A program made the position numbers and the translations under genes. From an uncultured Planctomycetaceae bacterium (GTDB lineage Bacteria > Planctomycetota > Planctomycetia > Pirellulales > Lacipirellulaceae), in contig CALMBE010000779.1 of the NCBI GenBank assembly GCA_937860165.1, positions 1 to 7,517 on the forward strand: a stretch of 7,517 nt of DNA. Reading direction: 5' to 3'. How positions within the stretch are numbered: position 1 is the stretch's first letter; each line of letters starts with the position of its first letter. A model generated the notes under the pieces. That model was not told the DNA's origin. It saw only the letters and a list, made by a program, of their open reading frames with translations, and did no database searches. This document shows, piece by piece, positions 1 to 5,975 of this stretch.

Positions 1-185
1 CGATTTGCCGGTGCGCGCGCTTTCCTCGCGGTTCATCTGGCTGTCGACCAGGATGAGCTTTTCGGTCATCTGCGGGAAGTTGACCGCGAACGAGATGATG
101 GTCGGGCCGGCGCCGGAATGGCCCATGACGATCGCCTTCGACCACTTCATCGCCCGCATCACCGCCAGCATCGGCGTAGTCGACA
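1..185 (-). CDS. alpha/beta-hydrolase fold fragment (internal piece, no start or stop)
   Basis: Reading the minus strand with codons ending at base 1 gives about 60 residues typical of the middle of an alpha/beta hydrolase: an amphipathic helix (LAVMRAMKW), a beta strand (KAIVM), the nucleophile elbow GHSGAG with the catalytic Ser at about 115-117, a helix (IISFAVNFPQM), then the next core strand KLILVDS. The elbow GxSxG followed by a strand ending in V-D is the family pattern; the exact enzyme and substrate cannot be told. The upstream part of the fold (oxyanion loop, first strands) is missing because the frame runs into an unrelated adenylation-domain fragment in a different frame. The downstream Asp and His of the triad would lie beyond the window. 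It is a GC-rich remnant in a mosaic region, possibly a chimeric contig end. The left boundary is the window edge and the right boundary is approximate (170-205). A thioesterase was considered but nothing specific supports it. Confidence 0.6.
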
Positions 186-205
186 GCGCCGCCGCCGCTA
201 CCGGA
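170..205. other. mosaic junction 2: adenylation domain to alpha/beta hydrolase
   Basis: On the minus strand the adenylation-domain frame stops making family sense after the segment SYQRLDIDVE (ends at about 206). Beyond it that frame becomes Gly/Ala-rich and then Arg/His/Pro-rich. From about 185 downward a different frame gives a clean alpha/beta-hydrolase segment. The switch therefore lies roughly within these bases. No inverted repeat, transposase or target duplication is visible at the junction. Confidence 0.5.
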
Positions 206-550
206 TTCGACGTCGATATCGAGCCGCTGGTAGGAGCCTGCCGGCGCGTGGCCAGCCAGCGACGACTGACTGACGATGACGGCTAGTCGGCTGTCGGCGA
301 CCATGTGCGCCAATCGCTCCGCCGGAAACTCCGGATCGAGCGGCACGTAGGCGGCGCCGACCGACAGGATCGCCAGCAGCGTCACCAGCATGGCGGTCGA
401 GCGCTCAAGGTGGACACCGACCAGCGAACCGCGGCCGACGCCCGCCGCCCGCAACCGCGCCGCCATGGTGGAGCTACCGGTCAGCAGCTGGCGGTAGTTC
501 AGTCGCTCGCCACCGCAGACGACGGACTCGTGACCGCGGCGGAGCTCGCG
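206..550 (-). pseudogene. NRPS-type adenylation (AMP-binding) domain fragment, N-terminal part only
   Basis: This segment continues the valS frame without a stop but is unrelated to tRNA synthetases. It reads as the start of a nonribosomal peptide synthetase adenylation domain: VVCGGERLNYRQL corresponds to core motif A1, then LRAAGVGRGSLVGVHLERS, then LAILSVGAAYVPLD corresponds to core motif A2, followed by PEFPAERLAHMVADS and the strand LAVIVSQ. Adenylation domains activate an amino or aryl acid as the acyl-AMP and are about 500 residues long; only about 115 residues are here. The ATP-binding loop (A3), substrate pocket and catalytic Lys (A10) are absent, so this piece cannot be active alone. 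Local GC reaches about 80 percent near 421-480, well above the neighbouring valS. Family assignment is strong from motif order. It is best treated as a misplaced fragment; an acyl-CoA-synthetase relative is less likely because of the typical NRPS spelling of A1 and A2. Confidence 0.75.
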
Positions 551-556
551 CGAATG
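545..556. other. mosaic junction 1: valS to adenylation domain (in frame)
   Basis: The valS reading matches the family through EDREIDL and probably the HS of the usual HSDRSKTPIEP segment (residues about 404-405). The next residues, RELRRGHESVVCGGERL, belong to an adenylation domain. The frame is kept across the join, giving an apparent open reading frame of at least 588 codons from 1765 to the window edge. Keeping frame would occur by chance one time in three, so it does not by itself indicate a functional fusion. Confidence 0.65.
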
Positions 557-1765
557 CACCTGGAGGTCGATCTCGCGGTCCTCGCGGTCCGTCTCCGGGT
601 TGTAGAGGCCCGCGGCTTCCATGTCGGCGATCACGGCCTCACGGGCCTTGGTGTGCATTTTCAGGCCGCGATACTTTTCGGGCACGGTGTCGTTTAAGAG
701 CCCTTCGACCGTCATGATATTGCGGGCACCAATTTCCGGGTGCCGCTGCCAAACTTGGTAGTCGTTCTCATCATGTGCGGGGGTGATTTTTACGCAGCCC
801 GAGCCGAGCTCTGGTTTGGCCCATTCGTCGGCGATCAGTGGGATCTTGCGGCCTGTGAGTGGCAATTCCAACTGCACTCCACGGAGGGCCATGTCGCGCA
901 AGGTTTCGAGTTCCGAGAGCTTGCTTCTTCGCCGTTCTACGAGTGCTTCCAGAGAAACCGCAAGCGGGGGTTTTTCCTTTTCGGGGGCGGCGGCGAGTTT
1001 TTCACGCAGCTCGCGTTCGGCTTTGTCCAGCGCTGCGGCGGGGTCGGGATGCACCGCAACTGCCGTGTCGCCGAGCATCGTCTCGGGGCGGGTGGTGGCG
1101 ATGGTGACATGCCTCGGTTCACCCGGTTTCAGGTCACTTGGAACCACACGATACTTAAAATGCCAGAAATGGCCTTTCGTGGGTTCGTGGAAGACTTCGT
1201 CGTCGCTCACGGCGGTTTGCAGGAACGTGTCCCAATTCACGAGCCGCTTGCCGCGATAGATTTTGTTGTCCTGGAACAGCTTGAAGAATGTTTCGCGGAC
1301 CGCCCGGGCGCACTGATCGTCGAGTGTGAACCGGGTCCGCTCCCAATCGCAACTGCAACCGAGTTCCTTGAGCTGTCCAAGAATGCGTTTTTCGTATTGG
1401 GCTTTCCATTCCCAAATGCGAGCGACCAAACCCTCTCGGCCCAGATCGTGTCGGGTGAGTTTTTCTTCCTCGAAGAGTCGCCGCTCGACCACCGCCTGGG
1501 TGGCGATCCCCGCGTGGTCGGTGCCGGGCATCCAGAGGACGTTGAACCCCTGCATCCGCTTCATGCGGCACAGGATATCCTGCAGGGTGTTGTTGAGTGC
1601 ATGCCCCAGGTGCAAGGCCCCGGTGACATTCGGCGGGGGGATCACAATCGAAAAGGGTGGCTTGTCGCTCGCGGGATCGGCGTGGAAGTAACCCTGCTGT
1701 TCCCAATAGGGATACCAACGAGCTTGAGCGGCGGAGTGATCGTAGTGTGAGGGGAGCGATTGCAT
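551..1765 (-). CDS. valS: valine--tRNA ligase, N-terminal 405 residues (3' part lost)
   Basis: Cytoplasmic class I aminoacyl-tRNA synthetase that charges tRNA-Val and edits Thr-tRNA. Visible in order: Rossmann-fold start IPPPNVTGALHLGHALNNT with the HIGH-type signature LHLGH (residues 51-55); WMPGTDHAGIATQ (78-90), typical of ValRS; the WERTRFTLDD region (141-150); then the editing (CP1) domain with TTRPETMLGDTAVAVHP (224-240) and GSGCVKITPAHDENDY (321-336). The editing domain carries roughly 40 extra charged residues (about 243-295) compared with the E. coli enzyme. The full enzyme is about 880-1000 aa. This copy loses the catalytic KMSKS loop, anticodon-binding domain and C-terminal coiled coil at about base 551, so it cannot be functional as written. 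The start at 1765 is chosen because the family N-terminus (YDHSAAQARWYPYWEQQGYF) follows directly; no clear Shine-Dalgarno precedes it. It lies 67 bases after the four-helix-bundle gene, same strand. Confidence 0.93.
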
Positions 1766-1768
1766 CGT

Positions 1769-1801
1769 GAGGGGGTAGGATGGAGGATGGAGGGGAGAGG
1801 G
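1769..1801. repeat. G-rich tract, left partner of an imperfect inverted pair
   Basis: The plus strand here is almost pure purine, built from runs of G separated by TA, AT or A (starts GAGGGGGTAGGATGGAGG). Its counterpart lies at 2257-2290 in opposite orientation (reverse complement starts GAGGGGTGAGGATGCAGG). The two bracket the four-helix-bundle gene. The outer 12-13 bases align with one or two gaps, the rest only by composition. The tract abuts the valS start codon and would put C-rich, SD-less sequence in the valS leader. Confidence 0.5.
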
Positions 1802-1832
1802 TGAAGGGAAGAAGAAACTGATTCCAGTGGCA

Positions 1833-2231
1833 CTATCGGTCTGGTTGGACCACATTCAGCCTTTTCCTCAAGGCCTTCTGTAACCCTCTCAACATCTTTC
1901 GCTCCTCCAAAGTCATTTCGTAAATAGCTCTTAACTTTTCCACTGAGCCGATGCCCATCTGACCGGACAATTCTAAAAATGTCGCAAGCTCGGAAAGTGA
2001 ACCGAGCGCAATCGAGGTAAACCTCAAATAATCCTTGGTACTTGACCGCGAATGACCTTCTGCCAGATTGGCTGGAATTGAAGAAGCTGCCCTTCGCATT
2101 TGGCTGGTCAAATCGAATTGCTCATCTTTTGGGAAGCACTTGGTAGCCTCGTAGACCTGGCGTGTGATTTCCATTCCCAATTGCCACACCTTCAAGTCAC
2201 GATAGTTCTCGATTTTTGATTTCATGTCCAT
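1833..2231 (-). CDS. four-helix-bundle protein, 23S rRNA intervening-sequence (IVP/S23) family
   Basis: Small cytoplasmic helical protein of 132 aa from the chosen ATG. Family hallmarks are all present: NYRDLKVWQ near the N-terminus (9-17), a FPKDEQFDLTSQMRRA helix start (33-48), the signature SIPANLAEGHSRSS (51-64), and DYLRFTSIALGSLSELATFLEL (67-88), with a basic tail (LRKRL). The family was first seen inside 23S rRNA intervening sequences; most copies, like this one, stand alone, form oligomeric helical bundles and have no settled function. The Avd accessory protein of diversity-generating retroelements shares the fold, but no reverse transcriptase is nearby. A GTG at 2285 overlaps the cimA stop by 4 bases but adds 18 residues read from the G-rich tract and unlike the family, so ATG 2231 (or ATG 2225) is preferred. 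No convincing Shine-Dalgarno. GC is about 45 percent, well below cimA, and the gene is bracketed by inverted G-rich tracts, suggesting insertion between cimA and valS. Confidence 0.9.
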   Translation of the reverse strand: MDMKSKIENYRDLKVWQLGMEITRQVYEATKCFPKDEQFDLTSQMRRAASSIPANLAEGHSRSSTKDYLRFTSIALGSLSELATFLELSGQMGIGSVEKLRAIYEMTLEERKMLRGLQKALRKRLNVVQPDR

Positions 2232-2256
2232 TCCATTTAACCACGATTGATGAATT

Positions 2257-2290
2257 CCCCTACTCCCTGCCCCCTGCATCCTCACCCCTC
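2257..2290. repeat. C-rich (G-rich on minus) tract, right partner of the inverted pair
   Basis: On the minus strand this begins in the last codons of cimA (Asp-Glu-Gly-stop) and continues as GAGGGGTGAGGATGCAGGGG with further G-runs ending at 2257. It is the inverted counterpart of the tract at 1769-1801 and has enough G-runs for a possible quadruplex. It fills most of the 50-base gap between cimA and the four-helix-bundle start. The match to the left tract is imperfect and low in complexity, so common descent is plausible but unproven. Confidence 0.5.
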
Positions 2291-3871
2291 GTCTTTACAC
2301 AATTTGTACTCGATGCTGTCCACCAAAGCCTGCCAACTGGCTTCGATCACATTTTCGTGGACTCCGACAGTGCCCCAGGTGGTGTCGGCATCGCGGCTTT
2401 CGATCACGACACGGACACTTGCCGCGGTGGCGGCGTCGGAGTTGATCACGCGCACCTTGTAGTCCACGAGCTGCATTTCGTTCAAGGTGGGAAACAAGCC
2501 GTGGAGTGCTTTCCGCAAGGCGGCGTCGAGGGCGTTCACGGGGCCATCCCCCTCGGCCACTTCATGGCAGAGTTTGTCGTTCACGATTAACTTTACCGTG
2601 GCCTCGGTCACCGGTGTACCGCCGCGACTCACGACGCTCGTGTGATATTGCACCAACTCGAAATGCGGGGTGTGCGTACCTGCGGCCTTGCGGACTAAGA
2701 GATCGAACGAGGCCTCAGCGGCTTCAAATTGGAACCCGCGATTTTCGAGATCGACCACCTGCTGGAGTACCCGGTCCATGAGGGACTTGTCGTTCTGCAG
2801 GTTCAGCTTGGTTGCTAAGGCGATAATATTCGACCTGCCCGAGAGTTCACTGACCAACACCCGGCGTTCATTGCCCACCAGGGCGGGGTCGATGTGTTCG
2901 TAGCTCGATGCCACCTTGGCCACGGCATGCACATGCATTCCCCCTTTGTGGGCAAAGGCACTGGGGCCCACGAAGGGTTGATTCACCCGGAAGTGCATGT
3001 TGGCGATTTCGTACACGTAACGCGAGAGTTCGGTGAGGTGGGTGAGCGTTCCGGGGGGTTGCCGACCCGCTGAAGCGGGTTGCGCCGGGGTGAGAATCTC
3101 GTAATCCTTTTTCTTGAGGGCGAGGTTGGCGATGACAGAAACCAAGTCGGCGTTTCCGCAGCGCTCGCCAAAGCCGTTGATGGTCCCTTGAACGTGCGTG
3201 GCACCCACATCGACCGCAGCGAGCGAATTCGCCACGGCCAATTCGCAGTCATTATGCGTGTGAATCCCCAAAGGTTTGTCGACTTTGGTGGCTGCAACGC
3301 GAGTGATGGAGGCGATTTCCTCGGGCAGCGTGCCGCCGTTGGTGTCACACATGACGATGATCGAGGCCCCCGCTTCGGCGGCGGCTTGAATGGTCAGGGC
3401 CGCGTAGTCGGGATTCGCTTTCCAGCCGTCGAAAAAGTGTTCGGCATCGTAAATCACCTCGCGGCCCTGTTCGCGAAGATATGCCACCGTCTCGCGGATC
3501 ATCGCAAGGTTTTCTTCGAGGGTTACTCCGAGAACTTCCGTGGCATGGAAATCGGAAGTTTTTCCGACAATCGTGATCACGGGGGCCTGGGATGCGAGAA
3601 GGGATTTCATCCCGATATCGTCGGCGGGCTTCATCCCCCGGCGGCGGGTCATGCCAAAGGCGCACAAACGAGAATGCTTGAGTGGCGTCGAGGCGATCCG
3701 TTGAAAAAACTCTGCATCTTTGGGGTTCGATAACGGATACCCCCCCTCGACGAAGTCGAATCCGAGTTCGTCGAGCCGTCGCGCGATGAGCACTTTGTCT
3801 TCCAGAGAGAAATTGACTCCTTCTCCTTGGGCTCCATCGCGGAGGGTCGTATCGTAGATTTGGATATGCAT
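2282..3871 (-). CDS. cimA: (R)-citramalate synthase (LeuA/HMGL-like family)
   Basis: Cytoplasmic enzyme condensing pyruvate with acetyl-CoA to (R)-citramalate, the first step of the threonine-independent route to 2-oxobutyrate and isoleucine. 529 aa, a usual length. The TIM-barrel catalytic domain starts YDTTLRDGAQGEGVNFSLEDK (6-26, catalytic Arg11 and metal-ligand Asp12). It continues with VMCDTNGGTLPEE (173-185), the metal-binding HTHND (His204 and His206) with CELAVANSLAAV, and NGFGERCGN (232-240). The linker holds AFAHKGGMHVHAVAK (306-319), and the C-terminal 150 residues form the LeuA-type regulatory domain expected to bind the feedback inhibitor isoleucine. CimA-type spelling (GEGVNFS, GFDFVEGGYPLSNPKD) favours citramalate synthase over isopropylmalate or homocitrate synthase. 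A proline-rich stretch at 262-275 (PAQPASAGRQPPG) is encoded partly by a small palindrome and looks like an insertion. ATG 3871 gives the family N-terminus; no Shine-Dalgarno is seen, and a long hairpin ends 3 bases upstream. First gene of the cimA, four-helix-bundle, valS run. Confidence 0.95.
   Translation of the reverse strand: MHIQIYDTTLRDGAQGEGVNFSLEDKVLIARRLDELGFDFVEGGYPLSNPKDAEFFQRIASTPLKHSRLCAFGMTRRRGMKPADDIGMKSLLASQAPVITIVGKTSDFHATEVLGVTLEENLAMIRETVAYLREQGREVIYDAEHFFDGWKANPDYAALTIQAAAEAGASIIVMCDTNGGTLPEEIASITRVAATKVDKPLGIHTHNDCELAVANSLAAVDVGATHVQGTINGFGERCGNADLVSVIANLALKKKDYEILTPAQPASAGRQPPGTLTHLTELSRYVYEIANMHFRVNQPFVGPSAFAHKGGMHVHAVAKVASSYEHIDPALVGNERRVLVSELSGRSNIIALATKLNLQNDKSLMDRVLQQVVDLENRGFQFEAAEASFDLLVRKAAGTHTPHFELVQYHTSVVSRGGTPVTEATVKLIVNDKLCHEVAEGDGPVNALDAALRKALHGLFPTLNEMQLVDYKVRVINSDAATAASVRVVIESRDADTTWGTVGVHENVIEASWQALVDSIEYKLCKDEG
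3063..3082. repeat. intragenic palindrome (REP-like) in cimA, core CGCTGAAGCG
   Basis: ACCCGC (3065-3070), loop TGAA, GCGGGT (3075-3080) form a perfect 6-bp stem. It extends by a G-U and a C-G pair to 3063/3082. On the coding strand it reads CCC GCT TCA GCG GGT, giving Pro-Ala-Ser-Ala-Gly (residues 265-269) in a loop where CimA homologues are usually shorter. A second palindrome with the same core and reading frame lies at 7285-7300. This resembles small palindromic elements that insert in frame into surface loops. Confidence 0.6.
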
Positions 3872-3874
3872 GGC

Positions 3875-3962
3875 GAGGGTTCGGGGTTCAGGGTTTTGGG
3901 GTTCAGGGTTTGGGGTTTGGGGGTTTCTTCACTGAACCCTGAACTCTGGCCCCTGAACCCTC
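3875..3962. repeat. long imperfect inverted repeat with G-quadruplex potential in the cimA leader
   Basis: The left half is G/T-rich, with two perfect 14-base direct copies of GGGGTTCAGGGTTT (3883-3896 and 3898-3911, period 15), then GGGG-TTT-GGGGG. The right half is the inverse: AACCCTGAAC at 3935-3944 pairs perfectly with GTTCAGGGTT at 3901-3910. An outer arm, 3950-3962, pairs with 3875-3886 (GAGGGTTCGGGG) with one bulged base. The plus strand has at least six G-runs of three or more separated by 3-4 bases, a classic quadruplex pattern. Transcribed towards cimA it would make a long hairpin ending 3 bases before the AUG. Confidence 0.85.
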
Positions 3963-3973
3963 ACGGGCCCCTC

Positions 3974-3979
3974 ATTATA
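3974..3979 (-). promoter_or_regulatory. candidate -10 box (TATAAT) for cimA
   Basis: On the minus strand the consensus TATAAT is preceded by CAC and followed by GAGGGGCCC. The sequence 17 bases upstream (around ACGCTT) is a poor -35. A start about 7 bases downstream, near 3967, would make a leader of roughly 95 nt made almost wholly of the inverted repeat at 3875-3962. The perfect hexamer and its position support the call; the weak -35 lowers it. Confidence 0.45.
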
Positions 3980-4253
3980 GTGGAACAAGGGCCTGAAAGC
4001 GTAGACATCCCGAGCCTAGAGAGGGTTCATAACCCGTATTTTCGGGAGATTTGGCAGGTCTGGCCCTATCGGAATGGGCTTTTGACTACCAAGATTAGCA
4101 ATATCGGAGCGAATTCATTCTTAGAGGTTGGCCCAAGGGACCGGATTCCCTGTTAGTTGGGTCGCCTGTGCTACGCTTGTACCAGTGTAGGGCTTGACCA
4201 GCCTGGGGAAATTCCTGATCGCTGATCGTCCGGCACAACCTTTCACAAGTTTC

Positions 4254-4260
4254 GGGGGAA
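4254..4260 (+). promoter_or_regulatory. Shine-Dalgarno of the SPFH gene
   Basis: GGGGGAA ends 6 bases before the ATG at 4267. The same GGGGGA form precedes the PEP-CTERM gene on the other strand (6712-6717, 7 bases before its ATG), which supports both starts. Confidence 0.6.
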
Positions 4261-4266
4261 AAAGCC

Positions 4267-5880
4267 ATGTCCGCACTTTTTGTAATCGTTGGTGTTGTTC
4301 TAGCAGGGATGATCGTCGCCAGTGCGACTCAGTTGCACTCTGCTCAATTGCGAGTCGTTGGGATCGTGGTGGCACTAGCGGTTCTGCTGGTGTTCTTCAC
4401 CCTGGCTTCATTTCGTTATGTGGCCGAGGATCGCATAGGAATCGTGACGAAAAACATTGGGTTTACGTCTTTGCCTCCGGGCAAAATTATTGCTACCGAA
4501 GGAGAGAAGGGTGCTCAGGCCAAGATTCTGCCGCCCGGTTGGCATCCCTGGTATTGGCCATTTATTTATGATATTGAATTTGGCGACGTCATCAAAATTC
4601 CCGCCGGTAATGTCGGCATCCTGAATGCGTCCGATGGTAAGCCGTTACCGCGAGATACGGCGTATGCCCCAGAATGGAAAGAGGCCGACGAGGGACAGAT
4701 GGCCCAAGATGCCGAGTTCTTTCTCACTGAGGGTGGGGGCTACAAGGGGCCGCAGACGTCCGTACTGAAACCGGGTTCTTACCGTATCAACCCCAAACTG
4801 TTTGAGGTGGTACCCGCCCCGGTCACCACGATCGAGAAAGCGATGGTGGGCGTGGTGAAATCCAACGTCGGCGAACGCTCGACTGCGGAAGAGCTCGAGG
4901 CAGAAGGTGCCACATCGAGACACTTGGTCAGTCGTGGGGATCGTGGCATTTGGCGTGAGCCGCTTCTCGAAGGCCAGGAGTACCTGAACACGAAAGCATA
5001 CGAAATTACCCAAATCTCCACAAAGAAGCACATTCGGCTTTATACCTCGCAACAAGGAGCACGTTCCGAAGGTGACGAGGAACGCGAAATCATCGTCCGT
5101 ACCTCCGATGGTTTTACCTTTCCGGTGGACGTACGTGTGGAATACGAAATTAAACCACATGATGCCCCACTCTTGGTGGCGACGGTGGGAGACGATCAAG
5201 AAGGACTGCGGACGGTCATGAATTCGGCCGTGCGCGCCATTTTCCGCAACAATGCCGAAGGGGTGAAGGCGCTCGACTATGTGAAACAGCGCTCGCATCA
5301 GGAGAGTCAATCGTTGACCATGTTGGTGAGCGAAATGGCGAAAATTGGAGTCACGGTCACCGCCGTGCGCATCGGCGACGTGGGTAACGAAGAAACTCTG
5401 GGCATCTTACTCAAAACGCAGACTTCACGAGAAATCGCTCTCCAAGAGCAAGAGACTTTCCAGGAACAACAACGTGCCGCTGAGCAGAAAAAGCAACTGA
5501 CCAAGACCGAGCAAGAGGCCGAGGAAGAAAAGCGGCTCGCCACGGCGGCCTATGCGGTGAAAATTGCCGAAAACGATAAGCTCAAGCAAGTGATCGCGGC
5601 CCAGGCTGAGGCAGAATCAGTGGAAATTAAAGCCGAGGCACAAGCGAACGCTTACAAGCAGATCGCCGAGCAAATTGGCAGTGGCAACGCGGCTTTGATT
5701 GAGCTCTTGAAAATAGTCGGTGAAAAGAAGATTGAGATTACACCGCGTGTAATGGTAGTGGGTGGTAATTCCGGCAGTGGCAAGGATGGCGAGACGACGG
5801 CCTTAATCGGCACAATGCTCGACACGATGATTCAAAATTCCCCGCCCCGGCAACCGGCCCGTCAAGCGGCAGCTCGCTAG
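4267..5880 (+). CDS. SPFH/band-7 (flotillin-like) membrane protein
   Basis: 537-aa membrane-anchored scaffold of the stomatin/prohibitin/flotillin/HflK superfamily. Such proteins oligomerise into rings or microdomains and organise or guard membrane proteins; the partner here is unknown. Two hydrophobic N-terminal segments (about 3-20 and 30-48) form a hairpin or double anchor. The SPFH domain follows (about 51-372), starting FRYVAEDRIGIVTKNIG and including the strand DGFTFPVDVRVEYEI (281-295) and the helix region GLRTVMNSAVRAIFRN (313-328). It is long for a band-7 domain, with an extra block around 120-250. A Gln/Glu/Lys/Ala-rich coiled coil spans about 385-470 (QEQETFQEQQRAAEQKKQ, then QAEAESVEIKAEAQA), followed by a Gly/Ser linker and a short Pro/Ala/Arg tail. 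No adjacent NfeD-type protease partner is visible. The start is supported by GGGGGAA and by placing the first anchor at the N-terminus. It is divergent from cimA, transcribed alone, and ends before a terminator. Confidence 0.9.
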   Translation: MSALFVIVGVVLAGMIVASATQLHSAQLRVVGIVVALAVLLVFFTLASFRYVAEDRIGIVTKNIGFTSLPPGKIIATEGEKGAQAKILPPGWHPWYWPFIYDIEFGDVIKIPAGNVGILNASDGKPLPRDTAYAPEWKEADEGQMAQDAEFFLTEGGGYKGPQTSVLKPGSYRINPKLFEVVPAPVTTIEKAMVGVVKSNVGERSTAEELEAEGATSRHLVSRGDRGIWREPLLEGQEYLNTKAYEITQISTKKHIRLYTSQQGARSEGDEEREIIVRTSDGFTFPVDVRVEYEIKPHDAPLLVATVGDDQEGLRTVMNSAVRAIFRNNAEGVKALDYVKQRSHQESQSLTMLVSEMAKIGVTVTAVRIGDVGNEETLGILLKTQTSREIALQEQETFQEQQRAAEQKKQLTKTEQEAEEEKRLATAAYAVKIAENDKLKQVIAAQAEAESVEIKAEAQANAYKQIAEQIGSGNAALIELLKIVGEKKIEITPRVMVVGGNSGSGKDGETTALIGTMLDTMIQNSPPRQPARQAAAR

Positions 5881-5912
5881 TCCGGTACGGAGTACGCAAT
5901 AGAAACTTCAAC

Positions 5913-5928
5913 GCCCCGGGGCTTTTTT
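5913..5928 (+). terminator. probable intrinsic terminator after the SPFH gene
   Basis: GCCCCGGGGC is a perfect palindrome immediately followed by six T, 33 bases after the SPFH stop. The stem is short (3-4 bp with a CCGG or smaller loop), so strength is uncertain, but position and T-run fit. It lies in the convergent gap before the PEP-CTERM gene. On the minus strand no T-run follows, so it is not bidirectional. Confidence 0.6.
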
Positions 5929-5975
5929 AATGTTTCAATTGGTGTTGTAATGTAATGAACCGAAGGCGAACTTGC

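Larger units (their letters stand above)
3963..4266. other. divergent intergenic region between cimA and the SPFH gene
   Basis: About 300 bases with no credible gene on either strand; the frame open across 3827-4156 on the plus strand mostly reads antisense cimA and the repeat and resembles no family. Composition is less GC-rich than the genes. It should hold both divergent promoters. A TATAAT box for cimA is clear (3974-3979, minus). For the SPFH gene the best candidate is an extended -10, TGCTACGCT at 4169-4177, without a good -35, which is weak. A TTGACT at 4082-4087 lacks a matching -10 at normal spacing. Confidence 0.6.

Noticed and set aside
5..286. Plus-strand open frame of 93 codons at the left edge
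   Set aside because: It is antisense to the hydrolase and adenylation fragments, whose minus-strand frames carry recognisable motifs; the plus-strand peptide resembles no family.
1..550. A biosynthetic gene cluster or NRPS with a thioesterase
   Set aside because: The adenylation piece has only A1-A2, with no carrier or condensation domain, and the hydrolase is in another frame; this is a mosaic, not a megasynthase.
305..1750. Several long plus-strand open frames (305-697, 740-1750, 783-1259)
   Set aside because: They are shadows of GC-rich minus-strand coding sequence; the minus frame has the ValRS and adenylation motifs in order.
2232..2285. GTG start at 2285 for the four-helix-bundle gene, overlapping the cimA stop by 4 bases
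   Set aside because: The 18 extra residues are read through the G-rich tract and do not resemble the family N-terminus, which begins near NYRDLKVW.
1833..2285. Avd of a diversity-generating retroelement
   Set aside because: Same fold family, but there is no reverse transcriptase, template repeat or variable-repeat target in the window.
3080..3733. 217-codon plus-strand open frame inside cimA
   Set aside because: Antisense to the catalytic barrel of cimA, whose minus-strand motifs are unambiguous.
3875..3962. CRISPR-like or telomere-type array
   Set aside because: Repeat units are only 14-15 bases with no unique spacers, and the structure is an inverted repeat with two direct copies, not an array.
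4645..5310. 221-codon minus-strand open frame opposite the SPFH gene
   Set aside because: It lies entirely antisense to the SPFH domain and shows no domain of its own.
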